Position numbers and translations under genes: made by a program
Shown here: positions 17,337 through 25,944 of the stretch, piece by piece
Position numbering within the stretch: position 1 is the stretch's first letter
Layout of the letters: each line of letters opens with the position of its first letter
Assembly: GCA_041625575.1 (NCBI GenBank)
Contig: JBFJTG010000014.1
Location: 1-45,973, forward strand
Reading direction: 5' to 3'
From: Litorivivens sp041625575
Lineage (GTDB): Bacteria > Pseudomonadota > Gammaproteobacteria > Pseudomonadales > Spongiibacteraceae
Length of the DNA stretch: 45,973 nucleotides
The notes under the pieces: generated by a model
What the model saw: the letters and a program-made list of their open reading frames with translations, nothing else
Database searches by the model: none
What the model was told of the DNA's origin: nothing

Positions 17337-17347
17337 CTGTAATACAG
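17337..17347. promoter_or_regulatory. Palindrome CTGTAATACAG in the fbp/SDR divergent gap
   Basis: A perfect 11-bp palindrome (5-bp arms around a central A) in the roughly 210-base gap between the divergent fbp and SDR genes. It is a possible operator for the TetR encoded behind the SDR. The arms are too close together for a LexA box. Confidence 0.3.
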
Positions 17348-17414
17348 TCATGAAGCTGCAATCGGTCTCGGCATAACGAGGCCGCCAATAATCTAATAAA
17401 GTGTGAGGTCGCAG

Positions 17415-18290
17415 GTGAAAGATTTTTCAAACAAAGTAGCGGTTATAACCGGTGGTGCCAGCGGCGTAGGCCGTGCCTTGGGTGATGCCCTGGCGGCGGA
17501 AGGGGCAAAAATTGTGCTCGCTGACGTCGATCAAAAGGCACTGGACATTGCTGTAGCGGCACTGGCCGAGCGAGGATCTGCGGCTATCGGTGTCCGCACC
17601 GACGTCACCAAGCAGGATGACTTAAACGCGCTGGCAGACAAGGCCTTTGCGGAATTTGGTGAGGTGCACCTGGTATTTGCCAATGCGGGTATTGGCGCCG
17701 GTGAGGCCGGGGATATGTGGGACTACAACCTCAATGACTGGAAGTGGGGTTTCGCGGTCAATATGTGGGGCGTCATTCATTCGATTAACGCCTTTATGCC
17801 AAAACTGGTAGCACAAAATAAAGAAGCGCATTTTGTGGTGACGGGATCGGGTAACGGCGCTTTTCTCATGTTGCCTGACGCGCCAATTTATACCGCAACC
17901 AAAGCGGCCGTGCAGGCGATCACGGAAACCCTGTACTTTCAGATGCAGGCCAAACAATCGCCGGTGAAAATCAATGCGCTTTTCCCTGGTCCACATGTTG
18001 TTGATACCGGGCTCTTCAATTCCGAGCGTGTGCGGCCGGCAGACTTACCCGGTAGCGGCGTAAAAGCCTCGGGTATCAGCTCGGTCGACGACATGAGGAA
18101 GATGATGCAGGATTTCGGTATGGAGCTGGAAACCACTTCGCCGCAACAAGTCGCAGCCTATGCCGTTGCTGCACTGAAAGAAGATAAGTTTTGGATCCGG
18201 CCGAGCACCGAGAAATCGGACAATGCCTTAAGGGCTAGGGTGGAAGGTATTATCAGTCAGACCAATCCCGCACCACCGAATGTACTTTAA
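17415..18290 (+). CDS. SDR family NAD(P)-dependent oxidoreductase
   Basis: 291 aa classical short-chain dehydrogenase. TGGASGVGRALG near residue 12 is the cofactor loop, LADVDQK the acidic end of beta-2 (NAD preference suggested by Asp), NAGIGAGEAG the NAG motif, and YTATKAAVQAI the Tyr-x3-Lys pair. It is longer at the C-terminus than 250-aa members. I prefer the GTG at 17415 over the GTG at 17403 because an AGG lies a proper distance before it and the first residues KDFSNKVAVITGG match the family. A TetR gene follows after 36 bases on the same strand. The substrate is unknown. Confidence 0.88.
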   Translation: MKDFSNKVAVITGGASGVGRALGDALAAEGAKIVLADVDQKALDIAVAALAERGSAAIGVRTDVTKQDDLNALADKAFAEFGEVHLVFANAGIGAGEAGDMWDYNLNDWKWGFAVNMWGVIHSINAFMPKLVAQNKEAHFVVTGSGNGAFLMLPDAPIYTATKAAVQAITETLYFQMQAKQSPVKINALFPGPHVVDTGLFNSERVRPADLPGSGVKASGISSVDDMRKMMQDFGMELETTSPQQVAAYAVAALKEDKFWIRPSTEKSDNALRARVEGIISQTNPAPPNVL

Positions 18291-18326
18291 GTCTGTGCTG
18301 CCTGTGATTGTGGCGTTAAGGTCGGC

Positions 18327-18980
18327 ATGACAGCAGCAAGGCCGGCATTAAAGTCGTTAACTCCGGAGGACGCTGCGCTTAGTCGCCGGGAACTCCGGAA
18401 GTTAGAGGTGCGCGCTCGTATTAACGAAGCTGCGCTTTCCCTCTTCGCAAGCCAAGGCTTCGATCTGACAACGGTCGAAGAAATTTGTGAGGCGGCGGAA
18501 GTCGCGCGCAAGACTTTTTACAATTACTACAACTCTAAGCAGGATTTGATTCGCGAGTTGAGCGATTCCATGCTTTATGACGAGACCTCTAACGTCATAG
18601 AGCTCGCAATAGAGAAGTATTCATCGACAGCCGAGCGCATTCGTTTTATTTTTTCAGTGATCGTGAACAACCTCGAGCGCTACCAGGAGTTGGAGCGTTT
18701 GCTAATTCATCAGGCTTTGATGGACCTTTCCAGCGAAAACAGCCATGTGGGCCAGCAGCTCGGCAAACTTAATGCGGGCTTTATTCATCTGGCGCAAGAG
18801 GGGCGTTTGCTGGGAGATTTGAGCGAGCGCTATAGCGTCGAGTTTATTGGTGAAATGATTGTTGGGACGATAAACGCTGTCATCATGAACTGGATTCACG
18901 ATCCCGCTTATCCCCTATTCGAGCGAATTCAGGAATTGACGGACTATCTGTGTAACAGTCTCCTGAGCGACGATTCATAG
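18327..18980 (+). CDS. TetR-family transcriptional regulator
   Basis: 217 aa. The helix-turn-helix covers about residues 47-70 (TTVEEICEAAEVARKTFYNYYNSK), preceded by a longer than usual N-terminal arm rich in Arg and Glu. The rest is an all-helical ligand domain. AAGG lies five bases before the ATG. It probably forms an operon with the SDR gene 36 bases upstream and is its likely regulator. The ligand is unknown. Confidence 0.9.
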   Translation: MTAARPALKSLTPEDAALSRRELRKLEVRARINEAALSLFASQGFDLTTVEEICEAAEVARKTFYNYYNSKQDLIRELSDSMLYDETSNVIELAIEKYSSTAERIRFIFSVIVNNLERYQELERLLIHQALMDLSSENSHVGQQLGKLNAGFIHLAQEGRLLGDLSERYSVEFIGEMIVGTINAVIMNWIHDPAYPLFERIQELTDYLCNSLLSDDS

Positions 18981-19049
18981 CGCATTCAGTCTCTGTTCAT
19001 CTCTGTCGGTGCAGACTACCCTCAACATTAATTGCTGAGGGCGAAAGCC

Positions 19050-19634
19050 ATGAAAACTCTTCCACTCCTGCCATTGGCTTTCATGCTGCTCTCGCCCCTG
19101 ACGCTCGCTGATCACAATCGCAGAGATGCTCTCGTACTCGATTTTGGCGTAGGCGAAGCCAGCCAGGACATAAGTAAAAGCCGTTTCCCGGCGGGAAGCG
19201 ATATTGATGACAAGGACATTGGCTTCCGAGCAGGCGTGGGCTTTCGCTCGGGGCTTTTGGGAGGCAACTTGTCTTTTGTGAGCTTTGGGCAATCCGCGGT
19301 AACAACACCGACCGCCAGTGCAGAAGCTGAAACCGACGGAATAACACTGGATATGGTATTTGACCTGCCACTCGGGCAGGGGGTGAATGCCTTCGTTAAG
19401 GGCGGGGTTATCAGTTGGGAACAGGTTACTGACGAACGCCGGGCGGGATCCAACTTTATCGATCGTTTTTATGAAGATGGTGTAGATCCCTTTTGGGGGG
19501 TGGGGCTCAGATTTTCAGGCGCGCCCGGGATGAATGTGGTGGTCGAATTCGATCGATTCGAATTTAAAGATAATGGCAGCAACGTGGTCGCTGACTACGA
19601 CTTGATAACTGTCGGCATGGAGTTTTTATTGTAA
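19050..19634 (+). CDS. Outer-membrane beta-barrel-like protein, function unknown
   Basis: 194 aa starting at the ATG at 19050. The signal peptide MKTLPLLPLAFMLLSPLTLA is followed by cleavage near Ala20. The mature chain has alternating hydrophobic and polar strands (LVLDFGVG, IGFRAGVGFRSG, LSFVSFGQ, GVGLRFSG, MNVVVEFDRFEF) and ends ...LITVGMEFLL, a typical C-terminal barrel strand. The overall pattern resembles small 8-stranded OmpA- or OmpW-like barrels. It is followed 39 bases later by a small secreted protein. No specific function can be assigned. Confidence 0.75.
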   Translation: MKTLPLLPLAFMLLSPLTLADHNRRDALVLDFGVGEASQDISKSRFPAGSDIDDKDIGFRAGVGFRSGLLGGNLSFVSFGQSAVTTPTASAEAETDGITLDMVFDLPLGQGVNAFVKGGVISWEQVTDERRAGSNFIDRFYEDGVDPFWGVGLRFSGAPGMNVVVEFDRFEFKDNGSNVVADYDLITVGMEFLL

Positions 19635-19673
19635 GCTGTCAGGCAAAATTGAGTGCGACAAGGAGGTCGCTTT

Positions 19674-19931
19674 ATGAAAACTGTTATTTCCGGGTTCTCC
19701 TTTTTTTCTCTTCTAAGCATCGCGATTTTTTCGCAGGCCGCTGACTGGCCTGAATGCAGGCGCGCCAAATTAGAGTCAATAAAACTACAAGAAGCCCTGC
19801 GCAAAGGTCGATTGGTGCGTGGCTATAGCGGTCGAAATGCTATGCGTGGCGCTATGCGGGATTATGACAAGTGGCTATGGCGCGAATGCCGCCAGTACAG
19901 TGGTGAGTTGCGTGATTTGGCGGCTAAATAA
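19674..19931 (+). CDS. Small secreted basic protein, unknown function
   Basis: 85 aa. The start at 19674 is set by a perfect AGGAGG seven bases upstream. A signal peptide spans about residues 1-23 (ending FSQAA). The mature part of about 62 residues is strongly basic and Arg-rich, with two cysteines (Cys28 and Cys72) that could form one disulfide in the periplasm, plus WLW around residue 68. I do not recognise the family. It is close to the barrel gene upstream and probably shares its transcript. Confidence 0.7.
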   Translation: MKTVISGFSFFSLLSIAIFSQAADWPECRRAKLESIKLQEALRKGRLVRGYSGRNAMRGAMRDYDKWLWRECRQYSGELRDLAAK

Positions 19932-20229
19932 ACCTGGGCCGTAAAGCCGGTGGCATCTGGCGCCTGCTGGCGGACTCTGCCAGGGCGCAAGGGCGAGCAG
20001 ATTTCAGGCCCGTAAATGCTGACCGGTGCGATGGCTGGAAGCGCAAGTGCTTGCTGACAGGCAGGCGCTACTTGGTATAGGCTAGGGCTGGGGATCTTGC
20101 AACGCCAGGTTGCAAAGCACGAAAGCTAACTATTCTAACAACAAGCTCGATGCCACGCAGTTCAGGAGTGGCCGCATTGAAATGAGGCGTAAAGTTTGCT
20201 TATGTTTCCTGCTCAAGTGATCAAGCTGC
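19932..20229. other. Intergenic region before the PP2C gene
   Basis: About 300 bases with no convincing coding frame. It contains CTGGC-N7-GCCAG (about 19967-19983) and TTGCAAC-GCCAG-GTTGCAA (20097-20115), the latter a 7-bp perfect inverted repeat that could be an operator. Neither is followed by a T-tract. Confidence 0.5.
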
Positions 20230-21093
20230 ATGCTTAAATTTTCCGCCAGATCCGATATCGGCTGTCATCGTAGCAACAACGAAGACAGTTTTGCCGCCTG
20301 TCCCGAAATGAATCTGTGGGTTCTTGCCGACGGAGTTGGTGGCCAGGATGCCGGAGAGGTAGCGAGTGAAATTACTTGCCGGGTTATTCGGCAGGAACTG
20401 GAAGCTGGCTCGAGTTTGGAAGACGCGATACATCAGGCGCATGATAGTGTGCTAGCTGCACCCTTGGACGGGATAGGCCGTCCGGGTATGGCTTCGACGG
20501 TTGTCGCCTTATTGGTTCATGGCGACGGCTATCAAGTGTCGTGGGTGGGTGACAGCCGCTGTTATTTGTGGAGTGAAGAACGCGGATTGGACCAGGTTTC
20601 TCGTGACCACTCTTTGATTCAGCGTTTGCTGGAAGAACAGCATATCAGTGAAGAAGAAGCGGCGGTCCACCCCGGTCGCAATGTTGTCCTTCAGGCCATT
20701 GGGCAGGAAAACATCCAGCAGCTTCATGTCGATTCGATAAAGGATGAATTTGAAGATGGGCAGGTCCTCTTGTTGTGTAGTGACGGTCTGAGTGACTATG
20801 TATCACACGAAGATATTGCGGCTTTACTCGCAGCTAGTGATGATCTGGATGCGATCGCCGATCGGTTAATTGCAAAAACGCTTGCTAACGACGGTGCCGA
20901 TAATGTCACTGTTGTATTGGTACGTCTGGAGCACAAGGCGCTAAGTGCTACTCAGAAATACATGTCTTCAAACTCACAATCGAATCTTTCAAATTCCGAA
21001 GATGCCGGCCGCGCCCGGACTTGGCGCCCTGTGGTTGTTGCCGCGGCAATTGTCGCCCTCGTCTCGATTTTTTACTTCGTTAGTTATCCGTAA
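20230..21093 (+). CDS. PP2C-family Ser/Thr protein phosphatase, membrane-anchored
   Basis: 287 aa. PP2C motifs are in order: RSNNED (14-19), ADGVGG (33-38), VGDSRCYL, CSDGLSDY and GADNVT near residue 220, giving the Asp residues that bind the two metals. After the catalytic domain comes a Ser/Asn-rich linker (about 236-258) and a single membrane segment at the C-terminus (about 266-284), so the phosphatase faces the cytoplasm. It most likely dephosphorylates the targets of the Ser/Thr kinase encoded 1.3 kb downstream on the other strand. Such kinase/phosphatase pairs also occur in type VI secretion loci, but no such genes are present here. Confidence 0.92.
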   Translation: MLKFSARSDIGCHRSNNEDSFAACPEMNLWVLADGVGGQDAGEVASEITCRVIRQELEAGSSLEDAIHQAHDSVLAAPLDGIGRPGMASTVVALLVHGDGYQVSWVGDSRCYLWSEERGLDQVSRDHSLIQRLLEEQHISEEEAAVHPGRNVVLQAIGQENIQQLHVDSIKDEFEDGQVLLLCSDGLSDYVSHEDIAALLAASDDLDAIADRLIAKTLANDGADNVTVVLVRLEHKALSATQKYMSSNSQSNLSNSEDAGRARTWRPVVVAAAIVALVSIFYFVSYP

Positions 21094-21393
21094 CCGTGAA
21101 AGGCTTGAAATGACAAGAGGAGGATCTTGACCTATTGAGTGCGACTCCGCAAATGTGCAAAGGTCAGTGGCTCCTGTTTTGTCCGTATCGGCAGTCAATC
21201 AGAAGCTAGCGTCGATTAATTACGCTAGACTAGTGCGCAGCTTTAAGGTGGCATATGGCGATTAACCTCCCGGCGTAGAGTCGGCAATCGAAATATGCCC
21301 GGATGCGTAGGCTGGCTTTCCCAGGTCGCGCACATTCAGAAAAACCCGTAGTGATAATTTATTTTCGACGGTTCTAACAAACGGAAACAAATA
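21094..21393. other. Intergenic region between the PP2C and barrel genes
   Basis: Exactly 300 bases with no convincing gene. It contains a hairpin CTAGCGT (21206-21212) - N9 - ACGCTAG (21222-21228) without a T-tract. The promoter of the following barrel gene must lie here, but I could not pick a clear -35/-10 pair. Confidence 0.5.
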
Positions 21394-22203
21394 ATGAAGC
21401 CTGGAATGATAGCAGTTGCTTGCGCACTAGTGACCGTCGCTCAGTCGGGCTTCTCGGCGGAGTCTTTTTTCGCAAAAATCGAGTGGGAGCCTGTGTTCGG
21501 GTTACAAATGAAAAACCTGGGTTTTCAAGCGGACAGTCTCAAGGGCACCAGTAGCTTGCCCGCTGATGCCGGGGGTAGGTTTGATGTCGATATGGCGAGC
21601 GCGTCGCTGGGCCTAACGGCGAGCTATGAAGACTATTACCTGACACTGAATTTTGAAGACAGTATTGATGAGTCGTTCACCAGCACGACCATTCCCTTTG
21701 CCGGGACCCAGGCGGCGGTAAAATACGAAGATCTAGATATTATCTTTGGTACGCATGTCGTTTTTGGTATTAAAACTTTCTTGGGCTATAGCAAAGATGA
21801 GGTTATCTCGAAAACCGTTACAAGTACTCTGGCTGCGCAGTCTCCGAGATATGTCCAAACCTTCAAAGAAGACGGCTTCTTCGTTGGTGCGAGTTATAGT
21901 TTGCCGATATACGACAAGGGCACAGTGAGTTTCAGCGCTTCCTATGCCTTTCTGGACGGTGTGTACGACGACAATTTTACCTCCCCAGGTCTGGATTTTG
22001 AATACGAGGGTGATTCCGAGGGCTCAAATGTAGAGCTTGCCTGGAGGGCGCCCCTCACCGAGAAAATGAGTTATTTTGTAGACCTGCGTTATCAGGTTTA
22101 TAGCTTTGAAGGCGACGACGGTAACGGTAATTTTAGGGGATCTAAAGTTGAAATTGAGAAAAAGATTGGCAGCTATGGCGCCGGGCTACAGTGGAATTTC
22201 TAG
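21394..22203 (+). CDS. Outer-membrane beta-barrel-like protein, function unknown
   Basis: 269 aa. The signal peptide (about 1-21) ends ...QSGFSA before ESFF. The chain has regular amphipathic strands with aromatic girdle residues (ASLGLTASYEDYYLTLNFED, FFVGASYSLPIY, VSFSASYAFLDG, MSYFVDLRYQVYSFEG) and ends YGAGLQWNF with a terminal Phe, the outer-membrane insertion signal. It lies between the PP2C gene upstream and the kinase gene that converges on it. It could be an envelope protein under the same phospho-signalling control, but nothing in the sequence proves this. The family is not recognised. Confidence 0.75.
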   Translation: MKPGMIAVACALVTVAQSGFSAESFFAKIEWEPVFGLQMKNLGFQADSLKGTSSLPADAGGRFDVDMASASLGLTASYEDYYLTLNFEDSIDESFTSTTIPFAGTQAAVKYEDLDIIFGTHVVFGIKTFLGYSKDEVISKTVTSTLAAQSPRYVQTFKEDGFFVGASYSLPIYDKGTVSFSASYAFLDGVYDDNFTSPGLDFEYEGDSEGSNVELAWRAPLTEKMSYFVDLRYQVYSFEGDDGNGNFRGSKVEIEKKIGSYGAGLQWNF

Positions 22204-22353
22204 TCGTTATCACTGATCCGGTGTGCCCGATCGATTCGTCCGGAAGTTAAAGCATCGTCTTCAATTTACTTGTCACCGGCGTGTTCGGGTAGGTTTAAGT
22301 TGTCAGCGCATCTTGGTTCTTACGGTTTTGATTTTGTGCGTGATCACCACCAG

Positions 22354-23820
22354 CTATTGTTGTTGCATCGAAATCACAAGCGATCTCAATTCCTTTTGTT
22401 CTTTCAGCAGTTCTTGATTCTGTATATAAAAGGTTATTTGCGAGGATTGATTCAAAAAGTTGGTCGCCTCATCAAGTTTCTGTGACGCGATCGCAGTTTC
22501 TGCTTTATCCAGGTATAAGCGGAAAAGATTTTCGATGCCTATGTTTGCTTGTGCCAAGTCGGGGCTTAGTGCAAGCAGTGTTGTCAGGAAATACTGAGCA
22601 TTATTGCCAGCGGGCGAATAATAGCGTTCTTCCTGAATGGCTTTATTAGCGTTGGCTAATAATTCCTGTTGGCGCGGGCTAGGGATGGCAGTGGTATCAC
22701 GAGCGATGCTCTCATTCTTGTAGTCGAGTTTGTCCATTATGTCGGGGTAGTACCAGAAGCCAAGGCCTCCCAGTGCCGCGATACTAAGAATCACCAGCGC
22801 GATAAGGGTTTTTGTTATCCGGGATGATTGCGTTTCCAAGCGATTTGGAGCCGGGGTTTGGTTCCGCTTTTGACGCCCGGCACCTCGCGGGGTAGCAGGG
22901 CGAGAGGAGCGTGATGACTTCGGGGCGCGCGAGCCTGCAGGTTTTTTATTGCTGGCAGCGTTACCGCTTTTCGCCATTTCCTGGCGGGGTAAGAGGGTGG
23001 TATTGGCGCGGGAGTCGCTCAAATTTTTTAAGAGATTGCCCAGAGCATGGCTAAGCTCGGCACCGGTTTGAAAGCGCTCTTCTCGATCTTTGGCTAGCGC
23101 GATATTGATGAACTCTTGAAAGTCGGCCATCGCGTCCGGGAGCGGAGGGGCTGCCGCCGTGATGTGCTTGATACTGATCGATATTGCAGATTCGCCACTA
23201 AAGGGGACGGTACCTGCCAGCATTTCATAAAAAATAATGCCGAGGCTGTATAAATCAGTCCGGCGGTCGAGTGGCGCGGCCTCCGCTTGCTCCGGACTCA
23301 TATAGTGGGGTGAGCCGATTACAGTGCCCGTCATCGTCATGCGCGTTTCGGACTCGGTGTCGCGCGCAATTCCGAAGTCTGAAATAACGGGGCTCCCGTC
23401 TGCCCTAAAGAGAATATTTTCCGGTTTGATATCCCGGTGGATGAAGTTTTTCTTGTGCGCGTAATCAAGACCATGCGCAATGGACTGAATAATTGTGATA
23501 GCTTCAGATAGTGTTAGCCCTTTCTTGAGTTTCCCTTTGAGGTCTCCCAGTGGCAGATACTCCATTGCCATGTAGTGATAATCTTCAAAGTGGCCTACGT
23601 CGTATACCGGGACAATATTCGGATGTGATAGTTGAGCAACAATTCGTGCTTCGCGTACGAAACGTTCGCTGAAGCTGGCGTCAGAAAGTAAATGTTTTGC
23701 CATGATTTTCAGGGCGATTTCGCGTTCGAAATCCTCCTGAATGGCCAGGTAGACAACTGCCATGCCGCCTTTGCCCAGTTGTCTGCTTATTTTGTACCCG
23801 GGGATTTCTGGAAAATCCAA
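22354..23820 (-). CDS. Membrane Ser/Thr protein kinase (PknB/Hanks type)
   Basis: 488 aa. The kinase domain covers about residues 8-265: glycine loop LGKGGMAVVYLA (15-26), Lys38, Glu57, catalytic HRDIKPEN (128-135), DFG (148-150) and SPE of the activation segment (175-177). A basic, Ser/Pro/Arg-rich juxtamembrane linker (about 270-335) is followed by one membrane helix (about 337-357). The C-terminal periplasmic part of about 130 residues is helical (NKAIQEERYY, AQYFLTTLLALSPDLAQANIGIENLFRLYLDKAE), perhaps TPR-like. There are no PASTA repeats. It converges on the barrel gene and is the natural partner of the PP2C gene nearby. The external signal is unknown. Confidence 0.94.
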   Translation of the reverse strand: MDFPEIPGYKISRQLGKGGMAVVYLAIQEDFEREIALKIMAKHLLSDASFSERFVREARIVAQLSHPNIVPVYDVGHFEDYHYMAMEYLPLGDLKGKLKKGLTLSEAITIIQSIAHGLDYAHKKNFIHRDIKPENILFRADGSPVISDFGIARDTESETRMTMTGTVIGSPHYMSPEQAEAAPLDRRTDLYSLGIIFYEMLAGTVPFSGESAISISIKHITAAAPPLPDAMADFQEFINIALAKDREERFQTGAELSHALGNLLKNLSDSRANTTLLPRQEMAKSGNAASNKKPAGSRAPKSSRSSRPATPRGAGRQKRNQTPAPNRLETQSSRITKTLIALVILSIAALGGLGFWYYPDIMDKLDYKNESIARDTTAIPSPRQQELLANANKAIQEERYYSPAGNNAQYFLTTLLALSPDLAQANIGIENLFRLYLDKAETAIASQKLDEATNFLNQSSQITFYIQNQELLKEQKELRSLVISMQQQ

Positions 23821-24107
23821 GGCGCTGCCTCCGATGGATACTGCATATTTTTAGATTTGTATAAAATTATACCACTCGGCTAATAGAGGCATAAAGTGGG
23901 GATTGCCAGCCCGCCATAGACCGCCTCTACCCTAATAGCCGCTTAGGCTCACTGCCGACAGCGACGTGGCGTCCTGTGCGGACGGAGGTCCAAACCATGG
24001 TAAGGCGTTCGCCTATTAAGCTTTCGTTAATCTCTAAGGTGTACACTGTTTCCCGCAGTTGTAGTTAGACTGCTGAAAACACAAAGTCTTATTTGAGGAG
24101 GTTTAAC
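23821..24107. other. Divergent intergenic region between kinase and lipoprotein genes
   Basis: 287 bases carrying the promoters of both genes and no coding frame. The kinase side has an extended -10 element (separate entry). The lipoprotein side has a possible -10 TACACT at 24042-24047 without a good -35 box. Confidence 0.5.
23866..23874 (-). promoter_or_regulatory. Extended -10 promoter element for the kinase gene
   Basis: The minus strand reads TGGTATAAT (23874 to 23866), a perfect -10 hexamer with the TGn extension, 46 bases before the kinase start codon. The -35 region is poor, which is normal for extended -10 promoters. Confidence 0.5.
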
Positions 24108-24665
24108 GTGAGAACTTGGCTTACAGGTATGATTGTGCTCTCCACAGCTCTTATGGTGGCTTGCGCAACGGAAACACCGTACAAGCCAGCTGAAAGTCGC
24201 GGGGATTACGGGTATACGGAAACTCCTCTGGGAGATAACCGCTACCGAATAACCTTCGTTGGTAACAGCAGCACCCCTTCAGAAACAGTGCAGGATTATG
24301 CATTGTTGCGTGCTGCGGAGCTAACTCTGGCGCAAGGTTTCGATTGGTTTGAAACAGCAGAGCGCAATGAAGACAAGAAGGTTCGTAGCTCGACCGTAGA
24401 CAGTGGTTTTGGCGCGAGCTATCACCAATCTCAAACCTACTATCGTAATTGTGATTTGCTGGGCAACTGCGACACGGTCGTTTCCGGAGGTACGTTCGTG
24501 ACGCCCGGGTCGGGTGTAAGCACAACCACAAGTCGAACTTCTTATTCCTACAGTCTTGAAGTGTTGATGCGAAAAAATCCGAAAGAGGATAATGCCCGCA
24601 GCTACGACGCCCGGCGTTTGGCGAGTGCTTTGCGCACCCGACTAATAGAGCAGAACCAGCGCTGA
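24108..24665 (+). CDS. Lipoprotein of the CC0125/CC1285 type
   Basis: 185 aa starting at a GTG at 24108 with GAGGAGG six bases before it. The N-terminus MRTWLTGMIVLSTALMVAC ends in a lipobox (LMVAC), so the protein should be lipidated and envelope-anchored. The following sequence YRITFVGNSSTPSETVQDYALLRAAELTLAQGFDWFET resembles the CC0125/CC1285 family of uncharacterised proteobacterial lipoproteins. The middle part has a Tyr-Cys...Cys pair (NCDLLGNCDT) and a Gly/Ser/Thr-rich loop. A strong terminator follows 25 bases after the stop, so it is a single-gene transcript. Function unknown. Confidence 0.82.
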   Translation: MRTWLTGMIVLSTALMVACATETPYKPAESRGDYGYTETPLGDNRYRITFVGNSSTPSETVQDYALLRAAELTLAQGFDWFETAERNEDKKVRSSTVDSGFGASYHQSQTYYRNCDLLGNCDTVVSGGTFVTPGSGVSTTTSRTSYSYSLEVLMRKNPKEDNARSYDARRLASALRTRLIEQNQR

Positions 24666-24690
24666 AAGATTGCGCTTACCAGATGAATTT

Positions 24691-24715
24691 AGCCCCGCAC
24701 ATGCGGGGCTTTTTA
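24691..24715 (+). terminator. Rho-independent terminator after the lipoprotein gene
   Basis: AGCCCCGC (24691-24698), loop ACAT, GCGGGGCT (24703-24710), then TTTTATTA. A GC-rich 8-bp stem with a T-tract on the plus strand, 25 bases after the stop codon. Confidence 0.92.
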
Positions 24716-24771
24716 TTAGCGGGGGCTTTGTCGCGGCTGCTTTTGAGGCCCCTCAACGCCGACCATTTATG

Positions 24772-25935
24772 TCAGAAGTTATGCCTGTCCAGCCAACGCG
24801 AACACACGTTAACGGCTTCTAGTAACTGTTCAGCCTGACCAAAGTAATAGTGCGTGGCTCCTGCAATTTCATGCAACTCCTTATCGTGAACGGTAAGGGC
24901 ATCGTAGAGCCTGTGGGTGTGACTTGGCGTGCACGCATCATCAGCGCCGTTGCCTATCACCAAGGCCGGAATGGAAATTTCTGCAGCGCACTTTACACCG
25001 TCGGCGTTTGAATCGTCGTAGCTCCACTGCGATAGCCAGCTGCGCAGCGTGCAAAAGCGCGCTAGCCCGACCGGTCCGTTGTTAACACTCTGCGGGTCAC
25101 CGAGGTAGCACCAATTGGGCTTGCGGCCATTGGGGTCGATTGTGGGGTCCAGCCAGCGTGGATCTGCCATGGTGCCGTGTACGACGAAGGCATATTCCTC
25201 GTAGGGACGATTGCTATCGCGCAACGCCCGAAGCTTTTCTCGAACCCCGCGAGTTATGCGGCGATTGCGCTCAATCTGTTCTGCCCGATAGCGCTGTATG
25301 AAGGCATCACTGTAGGGGGGCTGATGTGGATTGTCGGGGTTGTAGAGGTCGAGTTCACGTTCACGTAGATCGGGGTTTGATTCGTCCTGAATCGACGCGT
25401 CCATCCACTCCGTGAGTGTGTGGGCGCGACTGACGTGCGCGGCGAGGATCATAATGCCGTCGGCGGGTATCAGGGCTTGGGCGGCCAGATCCAGCGGGTC
25501 ACCAGCGGGCGTTTCGCGTATCGTTGGGTTCTCCGCCTGACTCTGGTAAAACAAAGAGAGCGAGCCGCCGCCACTCCACGCTGCCAGAATGACCTTTTTG
25601 TAGCCCAGACTTTCCTTGGCATGTCGAATGCAGTTGCCGAGATCGATGACAACTTTTTCCATAATCAGTGCGGAGTCGTTGCCCGGGTAGCGACTCTGGC
25701 AATAGATCACGGGATAGCCCGCCTTCGCCAAAGCAGACACCATGGGCAGGTATTCGCCCCCGCCAATGGGGTGCATAAATACAATTACACTGTCAGTTTT
25801 GGCTGAGGTTGGCTTCAGCAGGTGAGCTTTCAGGGCACCGAAATCCATGGGGCCAGCGTACGTTTCCTTGAAGGGGCTTTTGTCCTGAAAAACGATCAGG
25901 TAAGGAATTCTCTCGTAGAGTTTGGCTTTGGGCAT
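24772..25935 (-). CDS. Alpha/beta hydrolase
   Basis: 387 aa. The fold is indicated by VIVFMHPIGGGEYLP (strand and oxyanion loop, about 50-64), the nucleophile elbow AAWSGGGSL with Ser at about residue 120, a GNGADDACTPS segment carrying a likely catalytic Asp, and GATHYYFG with the catalytic His near the end. A lid-like insertion rich in Arg and Glu lies between. AGGA is seven bases before the ATG. The VOC gene ends nine bases upstream on the same strand, so the two form an operon. An esterase or C-C hydrolase role beside a VOC protein would suit aromatic or steroid ring breakdown, but this is only context. Confidence 0.85.
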   Translation of the reverse strand: MPKAKLYERIPYLIVFQDKSPFKETYAGPMDFGALKAHLLKPTSAKTDSVIVFMHPIGGGEYLPMVSALAKAGYPVIYCQSRYPGNDSALIMEKVVIDLGNCIRHAKESLGYKKVILAAWSGGGSLSLFYQSQAENPTIRETPAGDPLDLAAQALIPADGIMILAAHVSRAHTLTEWMDASIQDESNPDLRERELDLYNPDNPHQPPYSDAFIQRYRAEQIERNRRITRGVREKLRALRDSNRPYEEYAFVVHGTMADPRWLDPTIDPNGRKPNWCYLGDPQSVNNGPVGLARFCTLRSWLSQWSYDDSNADGVKCAAEISIPALVIGNGADDACTPSHTHRLYDALTVHDKELHEIAGATHYYFGQAEQLLEAVNVCSRWLDRHNF

Positions 25936-25944
25936 TGCTCGTTC

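Noticed and set aside
17337..17347. LexA box at CTGTAATACAG
   Set aside because: The CTGT and ACAG halves are three bases apart, not eight as in the gammaproteobacterial LexA site.
20230..23820. Type VI secretion post-translational control locus
   Set aside because: Kinase and PP2C genes alone are not enough. No Tss, Hcp or VgrG gene is in the window.
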